Below, piece after piece: positions 5,109 through 5,154 of a DNA stretch of 5,154 nucleotides. Origin of the DNA: an uncultured Desulfovibrionaceae bacterium (GTDB taxonomy: Bacteria > Desulfobacterota > Desulfovibrionia > Desulfovibrionales > Desulfovibrionaceae); NCBI GenBank assembly GCA_947037905.1, contig CAMQUX010000110.1, positions 1-5,154 on the forward strand, in the 5' to 3' direction. Every line of letters starts with the position of its first letter. Position 1 is the stretch's first letter. A model generated the notes under the pieces. It was not told where the DNA came from. It did no database searches and was given only the letters and a program-made list of their open reading frames with translations. The position numbers and the translations under genes were made by a program.

Positions 5109-5154
5109 TCACAGAAGTGTAAACAGTTTAGCTTCTTTGTCAGTAAGCTTGTAA
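5109..5154 (-). pseudogene. Possible interrupted host gene fragment, OmpR-type DNA-binding domain start
   Basis: Read on the minus strand from the window end, the frame gives YKLTDKEAKLFTLL and then TGA (5109-5111). The pattern LT.KE..L...LL is typical of the first helix of the winged-helix domain in OmpR-family response regulators. A stop there would cut the protein within its DNA-binding domain. The TGA coincides with a candidate prophage terminus (TG on the minus strand, CA on the plus strand at 5110-5111). This suggests a response-regulator gene disrupted by prophage insertion. Only 14 codons are visible, so chance resemblance is a real possibility. Confidence 0.27.

Noticed and set aside
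5098..5115. Small inverted repeat TCTGT-N6-ACAGA as a terminator or operator
   Set aside because: The stem is only 5 bp and has no T tract. It can arise by chance and overlaps the candidate prophage end.

Overview
This window is a piece of a transposable, Mu-type prophage in a low-GC (AT-rich) Gram-negative host. Every recognisable gene is on the + strand and matches a Mu-family regulator or contractile-tail gene. The base composition, A-rich spacers and AAGGA-type ribosome binding sites would suit Campylobacterota (Campylobacter, Helicobacter or Arcobacter relatives). The sequence alone does not prove the host.

Layout. Positions 1-375 hold the 3' part of a Mor/C-family transcription activator, closed by a strong intrinsic terminator (386-414). 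A roughly 150-base control region follows (415-568), with an 11-bp tandem repeat and a large interrupted palindrome. These are candidate operator or activator sites for the operon downstream. That operon (569-4901) is tightly packed. It reads: unrecognised 49-aa ORF, Gp37-like tail protein, DUF2635 (Mu gp38-like) protein, tail sheath (Mu L), tail tube (Mu M), tail assembly chaperone (Mu gp41-like), P2 GpE-like short ORF, and a short tape measure protein. It ends at a near-perfect 24-bp hairpin (4909-4967) that could terminate transcription in both directions.

How the genes work together. A Mor/C-like activator would switch on the late operon. The operon supplies the sheath and tube of a contractile tail, the tape measure that sets tube length, and the chaperones that assemble the tube around it. 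The clearest non-standard signal is a canonical slippery heptamer, T TTT TTG (3600-3606), near the end of the chaperone gene. From it, the -1 frame stays open through the GpE-like ORF. This predicts a 94-aa chaperone plus a 135-aa frameshifted fusion, as in the P2 E/E' pair.

The last ~250 bases have no convincing complete gene. They contain a third copy of the terminator arm, a degenerate 10-bp phased repeat of about seven units, and possibly the right end of the prophage. At 5111/5112 a TG...CA-type end would abut a minus-strand reading frame resembling the start of an OmpR-type DNA-binding domain. Head and baseplate genes are absent here and must lie elsewhere or be lost.
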